A stretch of 39,678 nt of DNA. Origin: Cyanobacteria bacterium CG_2015-22_32_23 (GTDB lineage: Bacteria > Cyanobacteriota > Cyanobacteriia > Cyanobacteriales > Cyanobacteriaceae). Shown here one piece after another: positions 31,330-39,678 of the stretch; within the stretch, counting starts at the first letter, position 1, and each line of letters begins with the position of its first letter. Made by a program: the position numbers and the translations under genes. The notes under the pieces are model-generated. The model did no database searches. It was given only the letters and a program-made list of their open reading frames with translations, and was not told the origin of the DNA. The DNA lies in the NCBI GenBank assembly GCA_009993045.1, contig JAACUG010000084.1:1-39678 (forward strand), given 5' to 3'.

Positions 31330-32433
31330 TTACTTCGGAATATCTCGACGATAAATTATACCGTTATGTCCCTTGATAAATCTCGGTAACTGTTTATTGT
31401 CAATTAAGTCTAACTCTAGCATATCATAAGTCGTATAATTTGTCAAGTTATCTTCGTTAAAATTAACGTCAATCACCGTTATAGTTTTTCTCGGTGTAGT
31501 ATTAGTATTTAACAGTTGACGAGGACCTGAACCCAAAGCACCTGTATGTAATAATTGTAAATCTTCTTTGTGGGCTGGATAATAGGCGTGTTGATGCCCA
31601 CTAATATAAGTATGTACGTTATATTTCTTGAGTAATGTTATTAATTTTTCAGAATTATTTAACACTTCACCAACTTTATCTCTACCTTTAGCCACGGCGT
31701 ATAAGGGTAAATGTCCAATAATCATTCTCATTTTAGCCTCTTGAGCCGTTTTTGAAGATAGGCTTTTTTCTACCCATGCCAGTTTATCATCAGGAATATT
31801 ACTGGTTGAACCATCCCATACTAAGAAAAAAATTCCCTGTTGTTCAAAGGTATAGTAAAAAGGGAATAAATTGCTATCTATAAAGTTAAGGTTGGAATTA
31901 TGACTAGGATTCTGCCAATATTCTACCGCTAAATCTCTCTCTTTTTGAAAAGTAAATTTATTGTTACTAATAGCACCTGATGCGTCATGATTACCTATAG
32001 TAAAGCCGAAAGGAATCTTTAAATCTCTTATCGGTTGGGCGATTTGACTATCAAAAGCCTTCCACATTCCTTGAATTTGTGAGGAGGTTAAGGTGGATTT
32101 TTGCCCTGCTATCATGTCTCCACTACATAATATTAGATCAGGTTGCCAAAAAGGAATCATTTTTAAGGCTAAGTGTACCTCTTTTTCGTATTCTGTTGAA
32201 CCATAGGCACTATTTAAGTCACTAATTACTAATAATCTTACATCACCTCTTTCTGGTTGTATCGGGTTATATTTATTAATTATTTCCTGTATTTCGGGAG
32301 AAAATTTAGTTTTTGCTATTACTTTTTTATTGATTATATTTTTAGGGTAATAGCTAGTTAAAATAATGGTAACTAAGGCTAAAATAGCTACTATTAATAA
32401 TCTTTGTTTTTTACTTTTATTTATTTTAAACAT
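31330..32433 (-). CDS. Membrane-anchored or secreted metallophosphoesterase
   Basis: Calcineurin-like phosphoesterase. A basic N-terminus and one hydrophobic segment (about 11-27, RLLIVAILALVTIILTSYY) form a signal anchor. Metal ligands: D72 in VISDLNS (usual D-x-H has Asn here), D106 in SGDM, GNHD (147-150), H241 in GHLPLY and GHQH (279-282). The D-x-N in place of D-x-H affects one ligand. The domain is therefore outside the cytoplasm, with substrates that could be phosphate esters or nucleotides. Overlaps the 3' end of holA by 8 bases and is probably cotranscribed with it. Confidence 0.88.
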   Translation of the reverse strand: MFKINKSKKQRLLIVAILALVTIILTSYYPKNIINKKVIAKTKFSPEIQEIINKYNPIQPERGDVRLLVISDLNSAYGSTEYEKEVHLALKMIPFWQPDLILCSGDMIAGQKSTLTSSQIQGMWKAFDSQIAQPIRDLKIPFGFTIGNHDASGAISNNKFTFQKERDLAVEYWQNPSHNSNLNFIDSNLFPFYYTFEQQGIFFLVWDGSTSNIPDDKLAWVEKSLSSKTAQEAKMRMIIGHLPLYAVAKGRDKVGEVLNNSEKLITLLKKYNVHTYISGHQHAYYPAHKEDLQLLHTGALGSGPRQLLNTNTTPRKTITVIDVNFNEDNLTNYTTYDMLELDLIDNKQLPRFIKGHNGIIYRRDIPK

Positions 32434-33400
32434 TACACAATTCTATCACTTTTGTTTCTAAGGCATTTAAAGGCTCTGCCCCTAATTTTAAACTTGCTTC
32501 TAATTCTAGTAAAATAGGTAAACTTGATAATAGTTGTTTTCCTGATATATTTTTGATTTCTTGTCTTAAAAAATAGATCCTTTTTGGATTACTTATATCT
32601 GCTGATTCTGCAATTTTTTTCTCATCTTTTTCTCCTGATTCGATCATACTTTTTACTATTGCCCAAGTGCGAAATTGCCCCACTAAGGTGGCTACTATTC
32701 TTAATGGAGCTTCATTTAAGGTAATTAAATCATTGACTAATTCCAAGGCATAAGGTATATTTTTATTCAGAATTACTTGAGCTAATTGTAAACTATTTTG
32801 AGTACTAACATTTACTAATTTTTTAACTGTTTCTTCCTCAATTGGTAACTTATTTTCTCCTTGATAAATCGATAACTTTTCTAATTCTTGGGATAATAAT
32901 CTACTATCATTTCCGACACAGTTTGCTAAAATTTTGATAGCATTTTGAGTTAATTTTATCTGCTTTTGAGCTGCGGTTTCTTCCACTTTTTTTATTAAAA
33001 TTTCTGTTTGCCAAGGAGAAATTAAGCTAAACTCAATTACTTTGGCATATTTATTAATTAATTTTGTACTTTTTATTCTACCATCTGGTTTTTTTGTGCT
33101 AGTTAACAGTAAATGAGTTGTTTCTGGAATTTGAGGAATTGTGCGTTGTAATTGAGTCAATAATTCTTCTGAACAATTTTGACAGATATTTGTCTCAAAT
33201 AACCATACAATGCGATCGCCACTACCAAAAGGGGGAGTCATCCCCTGCATTAAAGCCGAGACAATAGAATCTTCCTTATCTCCGGCTAGTTTGTCAAAAT
33301 TGAACGAAATCCAGTTAGAATCTAGGTTATCTTGTTTAAGGAGTGAAATTGCCTGATTCATGGCAAAATCATCTTCACCCCAATATAAATAAATTGGCAT
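32426..33400 (-). CDS. holA: DNA polymerase III subunit delta
   Basis: Clamp-loader subunit that opens the beta sliding clamp. The N-terminal MPIYLYWGEDDFAMNQAISL is the family's degenerate nucleotide-binding start; then LLLTSTKKPDGRIKSTK, NCVGNDSRLLSQELEKLSIY and the C-terminal collar domain with APLRIVATLVGQFRTW. Length 324 is typical. Divergent from the cupin gene to the right; 8-base overlap with the phosphoesterase gene downstream suggests translational coupling. Confidence 0.92.
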   Translation of the reverse strand: MPIYLYWGEDDFAMNQAISLLKQDNLDSNWISFNFDKLAGDKEDSIVSALMQGMTPPFGSGDRIVWLFETNICQNCSEELLTQLQRTIPQIPETTHLLLTSTKKPDGRIKSTKLINKYAKVIEFSLISPWQTEILIKKVEETAAQKQIKLTQNAIKILANCVGNDSRLLSQELEKLSIYQGENKLPIEEETVKKLVNVSTQNSLQLAQVILNKNIPYALELVNDLITLNEAPLRIVATLVGQFRTWAIVKSMIESGEKDEKKIAESADISNPKRIYFLRQEIKNISGKQLLSSLPILLELEASLKLGAEPLNALETKVIELCNV

Positions 33401-33472
33401 AGTTATATAGAAGTTAGGTTATCTATTATGGTTAATGGATTATTTTATGTCAATGGCACACAGTGATATAAG

Positions 33473-33513
33473 TAAGTAGATAAGATTAATTGTATGTTTA
33501 CTTTATCTACTTA
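33473..33513. repeat. 11-bp inverted repeat in a divergent promoter region
   Basis: TAAGTAGATAA (33473-33483) and TTATCTACTTA (33503-33513) are perfect inverted repeats with a 19-base loop, between holA (minus) and the cupin gene (plus). It could be a cruciform, an operator pair or an attenuator. No T tract follows. Confidence 0.5.
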
Positions 33514-33609
33514 TGCACTTATGCAAAAAAGATGATTAGTTATTTTGATTAATTTTAAAATATACAATCCCTAAATGTTTTAATACTTATTAAATAAAAT
33601 TGAGCGTTT

Positions 33610-34110
33610 ATGAATGGAGAATATTGGATTAAAAAATTAAATTTACAAAAACATCCCGAAGGGGGATATTATCGAGAAACTTATCGAAGTAAAGACATTA
33701 TTAATCAAGATAAATTATTAATAAGATATAATGATTCAAGAAATGTTAGTACTGCTATTTATTATCTATTATTAGGGGAAGAATTTTCTGCTTTTCATAA
33801 ACTTAAAAGTGATGAAATTTTTCATTTTTATAGTGGTTCAACTTTATTAGTTTATATTATAGATAATCAAGGAGAATGTCATGAATTTAAAGTTGGGAAT
33901 AATCCAGATAATGATGAAGTTTTACAATTAGTTATTCCTCATGATTGTTGGTTTGCTTCTTATGTTAGTCAACCTCAATCGTATAGTTTAATTGGTTGTA
34001 CTGTCTCACCTGGGTTTAATTTTGAAGATTTTACTTTGGGAAACTCAGAAGAATTAATCACATTATATCCCCATCATATTGATATTATTACAAAATTAAC
34101 TCATAAATAA
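33610..34110 (+). CDS. DUF985 family cupin protein
   Basis: 166 residues forming a single beta-barrel cupin. Family marks: LNLQKHPEGGYYRETYRS at the start, STAIYYLLLGEEFSAFHKLKSDEIFHFYSG, then LVIPHDCWFASYV and GCTVSPGFNFEDFTLG. Possible metal ligands include the His in AFHKL and in EIFHF. Reaction unknown; DUF985 members have been likened to sugar epimerases or isomerases. Free-standing gene. Confidence 0.88.
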   Translation: MNGEYWIKKLNLQKHPEGGYYRETYRSKDIINQDKLLIRYNDSRNVSTAIYYLLLGEEFSAFHKLKSDEIFHFYSGSTLLVYIIDNQGECHEFKVGNNPDNDEVLQLVIPHDCWFASYVSQPQSYSLIGCTVSPGFNFEDFTLGNSEELITLYPHHIDIITKLTHK

Positions 34111-34237
34111 CTAAATGTATTTAATTGACAGGAAAAACATGATTAATTTATAATTGAAAAGAAATAATGAAAAGATAAAATCATTAAAAATAAACTAACA
34201 TAAATTTAATATCACTAATAAAAAAGGAATAAAAAAT

Positions 34238-35011
34238 ATGCAGGGGAATTATCAAAGTTATGTTAACAAAGTTGTACAAATGACTATCCCAACTAATTAT
34301 AAACAGCAGTTAAAAAATATTCAGTCATCTCCTAAATTTATCCATGGAAAACCCGTAGAATTTCCAGGATTTAGTGTTATCACTCCTCCCTATGTAGAAG
34401 ATGATTATAATCAAGAATTTTATCAAAATTTACAACTTATTTCATCACAATTAACCGAAAAACTAGGAGAAGATTTTTTCCTCGCTTTACCTTCAGAAAG
34501 TTTCCACTTAACCTTAGCAGATTTAATTTGGGATAAAAGTTATCTTAATGCAGTGAAAGAAAATCTTAATTTTGATGATATACTAATTTCTGAACTAGCT
34601 AAAATTTTTAAAGAATATCAATCTTTAATTCCTAAAAATCAATCCTTAGAATTAGAAATTATTGGCTTATCTATTTTCCCTAGAGCAATAGCTGTATGCC
34701 TTGTACCCACTGAGTCTAGTTATGAACTTATTATTAAATTACGTCAATTAATCTATCAAAATGAAGAAATAATTAATCTGGGTATTGAGCAACATTATGA
34801 TTTTGCCGCCCATGTAACTTTAGGTTATTTTAATCAAATAGATGATAATATTAATTCAGAAAAAATAGAATCTATAATCAAAGAAATTAACTATTTATTA
34901 ATAGATGATTCTACACCAATTTTTAAATTAAAAGAGTTTGAAATCAGAAAATTTACTAATATGATTAATTATACTCGTCAACCACAATGGGCAACGGTTA
35001 AACTTAATTAA
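34238..35011 (+). CDS. 2H phosphoesterase-like (LigT/DUF1868-type) protein
   Basis: Two H-x-T motifs 100 residues apart, HLT (H90-T92 in SESFHLTLADL) and HVT (H192-T194 in FAAHVTLGYF), are the catalytic pair of the 2H superfamily, which hydrolyses or ligates 2',3'-cyclic and 2'-5' phosphodiester bonds. The N-terminal GKPVEFPGFSVITPPYVED and the length of 257 recall DUF1868. RNA or cyclic-nucleotide substrates are likely but not shown. ATG 34238 has AAGGA about 12 bases upstream. Stands alone. Confidence 0.8.
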   Translation: MQGNYQSYVNKVVQMTIPTNYKQQLKNIQSSPKFIHGKPVEFPGFSVITPPYVEDDYNQEFYQNLQLISSQLTEKLGEDFFLALPSESFHLTLADLIWDKSYLNAVKENLNFDDILISELAKIFKEYQSLIPKNQSLELEIIGLSIFPRAIAVCLVPTESSYELIIKLRQLIYQNEEIINLGIEQHYDFAAHVTLGYFNQIDDNINSEKIESIIKEINYLLIDDSTPIFKLKEFEIRKFTNMINYTRQPQWATVKLN

Positions 35012-35131
35012 TCATAAATTATTGATAGTAATTAACAATTAGCGATTAAAACAATTAATTTTCAATCACGATGATAAATCATCCCACTACAAAAAAGAAA
35101 TTTTATACTTTATTAAACTATTTTTTAACTC

Positions 35132-35737
35132 TTGAAAAATCTGACAAATCCCATTATTGAAAAAAGTTTTGCCATGATTGATGATATTATCGGAAGTCAT
35201 CATCTTACTGCCTCAGAATATAATATCGCTCGTCGCATTATTCACACTACCGCCGACTTTGATTTTTTAAACCTTCTTCAATGTAGAAATAATGTCATAG
35301 ATATTGCCATTGATGCTTTAAAAGCAAAAACCCCCATAATAACGGATGTCAGTATGGTAAAAGAAGGTATCCGCAGTATGGTAGCAAAAACCTATGAAAA
35401 CGAGATAATTGTAGCGGTCAAACAAGCAAAACAAGCAAAAAAAGGACAAACTTTGACAGAAACAGGTTTATTACAATGTTGCGAAAAATATCCTCACGGA
35501 ATTTATGTCATCGGTAATGCGCCAACGGCTTTAATTGCTTTATGTAAACAATGGGAATCACAAAAAATCAACCCTTCTTTCGTAATTGGTGCACCTGTGG
35601 GATTTGTTTCGGTGTTACAATCTAAGGCATATTTAGGTAAGTTAGATATTCCTCAAATACAAATTATAGGACATAAAGGAGGTTCAACGGTAGCCGCCGC
35701 AATTATTAATGCTTTACTGGTTATGTCTAACGGTTAG
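35132..35737 (+). CDS. cobH: Precorrin-8X methylmutase
   Basis: Moves the C-11 methyl group to C-12 in corrin-ring synthesis, giving hydrogenobyrinate or cobyrinate (CbiC in the anaerobic route that cyanobacteria use). Marks: NPIIEKSFAMIDDIIG, EYNIARRIIHTTADFDF with the catalytic His, TDVSMVKEGI, VIGNAPTALIAL, PVGFVSVLQSK and GHKGGSTVAAAI. No ATG fits; the family's N-terminus starts at TTG 35132, the first internal Met being at residue 15 inside the fold. No clear ribosome binding site. Usually clustered with other cob/cbi genes, but not here. Confidence 0.93.
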   Translation: MKNLTNPIIEKSFAMIDDIIGSHHLTASEYNIARRIIHTTADFDFLNLLQCRNNVIDIAIDALKAKTPIITDVSMVKEGIRSMVAKTYENEIIVAVKQAKQAKKGQTLTETGLLQCCEKYPHGIYVIGNAPTALIALCKQWESQKINPSFVIGAPVGFVSVLQSKAYLGKLDIPQIQIIGHKGGSTVAAAIINALLVMSNG

Positions 35738-35773
35738 TGATATTATCTGTTAATTGTATTTTGTTTATTGATT

Positions 35774-36319
35774 ATGCGCATTTACGGCAATAGAGAGATT
35801 AAGACTCTTTCAGGAAAAGACACTCGACCTACTACATCAAAAGTACGAGAGGCTTTATTTAATATCTGGCAGGATAAAATAGTGTCTGCGTCATGGTTAG
35901 ATTTATGTGCTGGAAATGGTACAATGGGGGCAGAAGCCTTATGTAGAGGCGCATCAGAAGTTATTGGTATTGAAAAATCATCCTTCGGTTGTCAAATTAT
36001 TAGAGAAAATTGGCAAAAAGTAGCGCAAGAAAATCAAGAGTTTAAAGTTTTGAGAGGTGATATTTTACACAGATTAAAAGGTTTAAATGGACGAAAATTT
36101 GATTTAATTTATTTTGATCCTCCTTATTACTGTGACTTTTATAATGATGTCTTAAATGCTATTTATGATTATCAACTTTTACCGTCAAATATTGGGGAAA
36201 TTGCCGTAGAGTATAATCCCAAAAAATCTCATCTCAATGATAATCATAATTTGCAATTAATTCAAACTAAATATTATGGTAATATTGCCCTTAATTTTTA
36301 TCAACATCCTTCTCCATAA
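35774..36319 (+). CDS. rsmD: 16S rRNA (guanine(966)-N(2))-methyltransferase
   Basis: Modifies G966 of 16S rRNA in the assembled 30S head. Marks: MRIYGNREIKTL at the start, RPTTSKVREALFNIW, SAM motif LDLCAGNGTMGAEAL, GIEKS after it and the catalytic FDPPYY. ATG 35774 follows an in-frame TTG at 35768; MRIYG matches the family start, giving 181 residues. Thirty-six bases after cobH, same strand, possibly cotranscribed. Confidence 0.95.
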   Translation: MRIYGNREIKTLSGKDTRPTTSKVREALFNIWQDKIVSASWLDLCAGNGTMGAEALCRGASEVIGIEKSSFGCQIIRENWQKVAQENQEFKVLRGDILHRLKGLNGRKFDLIYFDPPYYCDFYNDVLNAIYDYQLLPSNIGEIAVEYNPKKSHLNDNHNLQLIQTKYYGNIALNFYQHPSP

Positions 36320-36378
36320 ATTCTCATTGAACGTCTTATGTGATAAACTATATTTATTAGTTAATTACTCACTATTTT

Positions 36379-39300
36379 ATGGTTAATCGATTAAGACAAG
36401 AAGATACTTCATTAACTACTGTTGATTATAACTTTTTATTAGAGCAAATTTTACGATACCTTGAGGAATTTAATCCCTTTATTTTTTCTAGTGATAATCA
36501 AAGATTAAAGATTGATATAGATGAGATTGCCTATCAAATAGCTATGTCTGACAAGGTAAATTTCCCCGCTAATTTGCAAAAAAGCGATCGCCTTGTTAGT
36601 ATTAATTTAAAAGAAAAAAGTGTTGATAATTTTATTGACTTAGTGAGGAAGATAAAAGAGAAACTGGAGGCTTTGTTATTAGTAAGTAATAATAAAAATC
36701 AACCATTAGAAAAAACTATCCAAAATTTATTAACGGATTTAAGTAAATGGAAAGATATTAAAGAGAAAGGTTTTAAATATGGTTTCAATGATGTAAATAA
36801 TATTAGAAAGCAAAAGTTATGTATTCCCAAGCAAGAAGAAAAAACTCCCAGTAAATCTATTTTAAAACTTCATCGCTTAACGATTAAAGTTAATAATATC
36901 AATGAGTTTGAAGAAGAAATTAAAAAAAGTTTAAAAGATTATGTAGAAACAAATTTTAGTAGTCTTGACTTAGATACTTATGAAGAGTTAGAAGAAAACT
37001 TAGAAGAATTTATTAACTATAAACAACATCATAAAAATAATCGAAAATCTCCCATAGAAAATTTAATTGACTTAGTTAAAAGTGAAACCATTGCTAGACT
37101 AAAAAAAGAAGCAAAGATTTGTTATTTAAAATATATCTTACAGCAACTTGATGTTAATAAATATGAAAATGCTATTTATTTACAAGACTTAATTAGACGA
37201 CTCAATTTATTAGAAGATTATTTGAATGATAAGGAAAAAGTAGAAGGAGATTATAAAGTTAACTATGAGGGATTCGAGGTTAGTTATCGAGATTTATTCG
37301 CTAAAGGAGAAACTTACGATATTTTACCAATAATTCCTATGGTAGAAGGTTATTTAGGCGAAAATAGTAACGAAACTAAAGGAGAAAAAACTTTTACTTT
37401 TGCCTTAAAACTGAAATTAAATGGAGAAGTAAAAAATCAGGGAGAAAAAGGAGAAATAATCTCAAGTTTTGACTATTACTTAACTTTACTAAATCCTGAG
37501 AGTAAACAACATAAAGAAGAAATCAAAAAAGGAGAGTCTGGGAAACAAAAAATTTTAAAAATTGCTTTATTATTTACTTTTATTTTTGCCTCTCGATTAG
37601 ATGTTAAGAGTAATAATTATGAGATAAAAAACGAGTTGACATATAATCCTCAAGAATTTTGGGAAAACAATGTCATAGAAATATTGAAAGGCAGTGATGA
37701 AGAAAAGAAAAAAGAAATTTTTACCACTATTTATAAAGGAATTAAGAGAATTAACGCTAAAGAAAAAATAGCTAGACTAGAAAATTTATTAAAAACATTT
37801 TTAACCTATACTTCTTTAATTCCCTTAAAGACATATCCTTTACAAATCGGCATCCGCAAAAATATTTTACAAACCAATGCCGAAACGATTAATCGAGAAG
37901 GAAACTTTTTTTGTCAAGAGATTAAGACAAAAGATTGTTTAAAATATCTTGCTATTGGTGAAGCAAGAGTTAATGATAATTATTTATGTCATCTTCCTGT
38001 GAGTTTTACTATGGAGGATATTCGCTACTATGACACGGAAGAAACTCAAAGTCTTACCTTGACTTATAATTTATCAGGAATTAAGGTTTTACCTGTGGTG
38101 ATTTTACCTTTAGAAGATAGTAAGACTAAAACGTTATATAGTCAGTGTTTTAAAGAAGAAAGTTTAATCCTTTTTAGTTATAATCATTTTCGTCTTTCTT
38201 GGGTGGGTATCAATAAAAATAGTCAAATAGAAGAAAGTAAGATTATTTTTCAAGACTATCAGTCACCAAAAGCCTTTGTTTATCGTTTTGTTTTTTCCTT
38301 ATTAACTTATCTCGCCATGGAAGTTATTTTACAATCGGTGTCTCAAAAAATTTTTATTCCCATTATGCGGTTACATATAAAAGATAACGATTTACCCTAT
38401 AATGAGGAACATTTTATCAGATCCTATTCTAAAATCCTAGCTCATTTATTAAGAAACAAAAATTTAGCTAACACTCAAGGATTGAATGTCAAAGAAAATG
38501 GTAGAGATTTTCGTCTTAAAAACAGTTTAAGTTCATTATATTCTGTGTTGCCCAAAAATTTTACTGCTAAAGATACCAATAATAACTATCAACCACAGTT
38601 AGAAAAATTAGCTTTAATTATTGTTTCCAGTCGAGAAGCAGATGCTAACTATAAAAACGGTGATAACGGAAATTCTATCGCTAACTTATACGGTGAAACT
38701 ATCCGTATCGTTAAAGAAGGTAACAAAGTAACGGTAATAAATGATCAAACTTTTAATAGTAACTATGATAAACAGATGATGTATGAAAATCCTACTATTT
38801 TAGTGGATGAAGTGGAAAGATTATATCAAGATGGATTTCGTCATTTTCTTTATATTGCTAAATCTCCTTATTCCAGTAATTTAAACGTTACCCATGAAGA
38901 TAAAGATTTATTTTTCATGTCGAAAATAGTGTTAGAAAAAATGAAAGGGGAAGGAGACAAAGAAAGAAAAGATATTCATATTTATCCCATTTTCTTTGAT
39001 AAATATTTTGTCGTCAAACTAGGGGGAGATAAACAATCAACATCTCTTTATACTCAAGATACTCAAGAATTAACCAATTTATTTAAAGATGAATCCCAAA
39101 AGTCAGTAGTCTTCTTTAACCTTTTCAATGGTTTAGTTGTCGGTAAATCTGGAAGAAATTATCGAGGAGTGATGTCATATTCAACTTTACTTAATACCTA
39201 TCAAGGAGTATTAGATAACCAAGATATTAGTAGAGGTTTAATTGATGATAGAGAAAATAATCAACTTAAAAATGATATTCTTCACTACCTTAGTTTATTC

Positions 39301-39474
39301 CATTTTTCTCGATATGAGCAACATAAAACTAGCGGTATCAGTTTCAAACTCAATCCCTATGAAAATATTATCGGCGATTCTTCCATCGGTAAACACTGTC
39401 TTTTTCCCTTCAATAAAAAAATAGATTTTAATATTCTTGCTTTTCTTACCCAAGTAAAACGTATTTTATATTAA
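36379..39474 (+). CDS. 1031-residue protein of unknown function
   Basis: No recognised domain or signal. Residues 1-330 are helical and charged, with repeated acidic segments (TYEELEENLEEFINYKQ). About 330-500 is mixed, with ILPIIPMVEGYLGEN. From about 500 the pattern is beta/alpha: YLAIGEARVNDNYLCHLPVS, FSYNHFRLSWVGINKN, LALIIVSSREADANYKNGDN, YQDGFRHFLYIAKSPYSSN, IHIYPIFFDKYFVVKL, and an end FNLFNGLVVGKSGRNYRGVM to NILAFLTQVKRIL. The order of hydrophobic strands in the last third loosely recalls a Piwi/RNase H fold without its acidic tetrad; this is a guess. It stands alone 59 bases after rsmD, and a tandem repeat follows. Confidence 0.85.
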   Translation: MVNRLRQEDTSLTTVDYNFLLEQILRYLEEFNPFIFSSDNQRLKIDIDEIAYQIAMSDKVNFPANLQKSDRLVSINLKEKSVDNFIDLVRKIKEKLEALLLVSNNKNQPLEKTIQNLLTDLSKWKDIKEKGFKYGFNDVNNIRKQKLCIPKQEEKTPSKSILKLHRLTIKVNNINEFEEEIKKSLKDYVETNFSSLDLDTYEELEENLEEFINYKQHHKNNRKSPIENLIDLVKSETIARLKKEAKICYLKYILQQLDVNKYENAIYLQDLIRRLNLLEDYLNDKEKVEGDYKVNYEGFEVSYRDLFAKGETYDILPIIPMVEGYLGENSNETKGEKTFTFALKLKLNGEVKNQGEKGEIISSFDYYLTLLNPESKQHKEEIKKGESGKQKILKIALLFTFIFASRLDVKSNNYEIKNELTYNPQEFWENNVIEILKGSDEEKKKEIFTTIYKGIKRINAKEKIARLENLLKTFLTYTSLIPLKTYPLQIGIRKNILQTNAETINREGNFFCQEIKTKDCLKYLAIGEARVNDNYLCHLPVSFTMEDIRYYDTEETQSLTLTYNLSGIKVLPVVILPLEDSKTKTLYSQCFKEESLILFSYNHFRLSWVGINKNSQIEESKIIFQDYQSPKAFVYRFVFSLLTYLAMEVILQSVSQKIFIPIMRLHIKDNDLPYNEEHFIRSYSKILAHLLRNKNLANTQGLNVKENGRDFRLKNSLSSLYSVLPKNFTAKDTNNNYQPQLEKLALIIVSSREADANYKNGDNGNSIANLYGETIRIVKEGNKVTVINDQTFNSNYDKQMMYENPTILVDEVERLYQDGFRHFLYIAKSPYSSNLNVTHEDKDLFFMSKIVLEKMKGEGDKERKDIHIYPIFFDKYFVVKLGGDKQSTSLYTQDTQELTNLFKDESQKSVVFFNLFNGLVVGKSGRNYRGVMSYSTLLNTYQGVLDNQDISRGLIDDRENNQLKNDILHYLSLFHFSRYEQHKTSGISFKLNPYENIIGDSSIGKHCLFPFNKKIDFNILAFLTQVKRILY

Positions 39475-39499
39475 ACTAACTCTTATTGATTTAACTTTT

Positions 39500-39678
39500 C
39501 TTATATATCATTAACGCCATCAAAAAAAAGTTGTGACTCGCAATGTTTACTTTCTTATATATCATTAACATCATCAAAAAAAAGTTGTGACTCGCAATGT
39601 TTACTTTCTTATATATCATTAACATCATCAAAAAAAAGTTGTGATTCGCAATGTTTACTTTCTTATATATCATTAACA
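39500..39678. repeat. 54-bp tandem repeat running off the window edge
   Basis: Units begin with CTTATATATCATTAAC at 39500, 39554, 39608 and 39662. The whole unit is conserved, with only GCC/ATC and ACTC/ATTC changes, so it is a minisatellite and not a CRISPR array with variable spacers. Each unit contains an A8 tract and GTTGTGACTCGCAATG. On the minus strand each unit includes TGATATATAAG, the core of the two-box element. Because 54 is divisible by three, a minus-strand frame of 18-residue repeats is open throughout; it is probably not a gene. Confidence 0.85.

Noticed and set aside
39491..39673. Minus-strand ORF of 18-residue repeats at the window end
   Set aside because: The frame is open only because the 54-bp repeat is a multiple of three without stops; composition is unlike protein and no ribosome binding site is seen.
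39500..39678. CRISPR array
   Set aside because: The entire 54-bp unit is conserved between copies; there are no variable spacers.

Overview
The window is AT-rich cyanobacterial chromosome. Evidence: five HIP1 octamers (GCGATCGC at 1619, 8031, 15441, 33212 and 36584), a precorrin-8X methylmutase gene, a cyanobacteria-type sigma-like regulator beside a DUF1822 gene, and short heptamer repeats typical of the phylum. The low GC and gene content would suit a Geminocystis/Cyanobacterium-type unicell; that placement is inference. No rRNA, tRNA or CRISPR array was seen.

Layout. 1-240: right end of an IS200/IS605-type element (tnpB 3' end, terminal hairpin), then a 34-residue membrane peptide. 336-6521: mostly housekeeping: a Cys-rich small protein, pyrD, a LON-domain protein, era overlapped by an aspartoacylase-like gene, and a fructosamine-kinase-like gene carrying an in-frame repeat insertion. 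6795-14035: three consecutive FHA-PAS-GGDEF-EAL genes, probably one operon, ending at a hairpin terminator. 14165-17385: phosphohexomutase and an RTX calcium-binding repeat protein, both on the minus strand. 17982-21838: sigma-like regulator, DUF1822 protein, a small unknown ORF, and a second DUF1822 C-terminal domain standing alone.

21872-29217 looks accessory: a DUF1848 protein (C-terminal CX3CX2C), a tight three-gene set (miniature superfamily-1 helicase, coiled-coil protein, methyltransferase-domain protein), a decayed gene, a dual-specificity-type phosphatase, and two gene remnants. Two copies of a short dispersed repeat lie at the edges of this stretch. The helicase set is the best candidate here for an undescribed multi-gene system.

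29319-31260 holds three unknown genes, each preceded by the same two-box element (TGCATAATTT, 12 nt, CTGATATATAARTRG) with identical spacing. A fourth copy precedes a region with no convincing ORF but a hairpin stabilised by G-U pairs on the plus strand, so a non-coding RNA is possible. 31330-36319 returns to conserved genes: metallophosphoesterase, holA, a DUF985 cupin, a 2H phosphoesterase-like protein, cobH and rsmD. 36379-39474 encodes an unrecognised 1031-residue protein, followed to the window edge by a 54-bp tandem repeat whose units carry the TGATATATAAG core on the minus strand.
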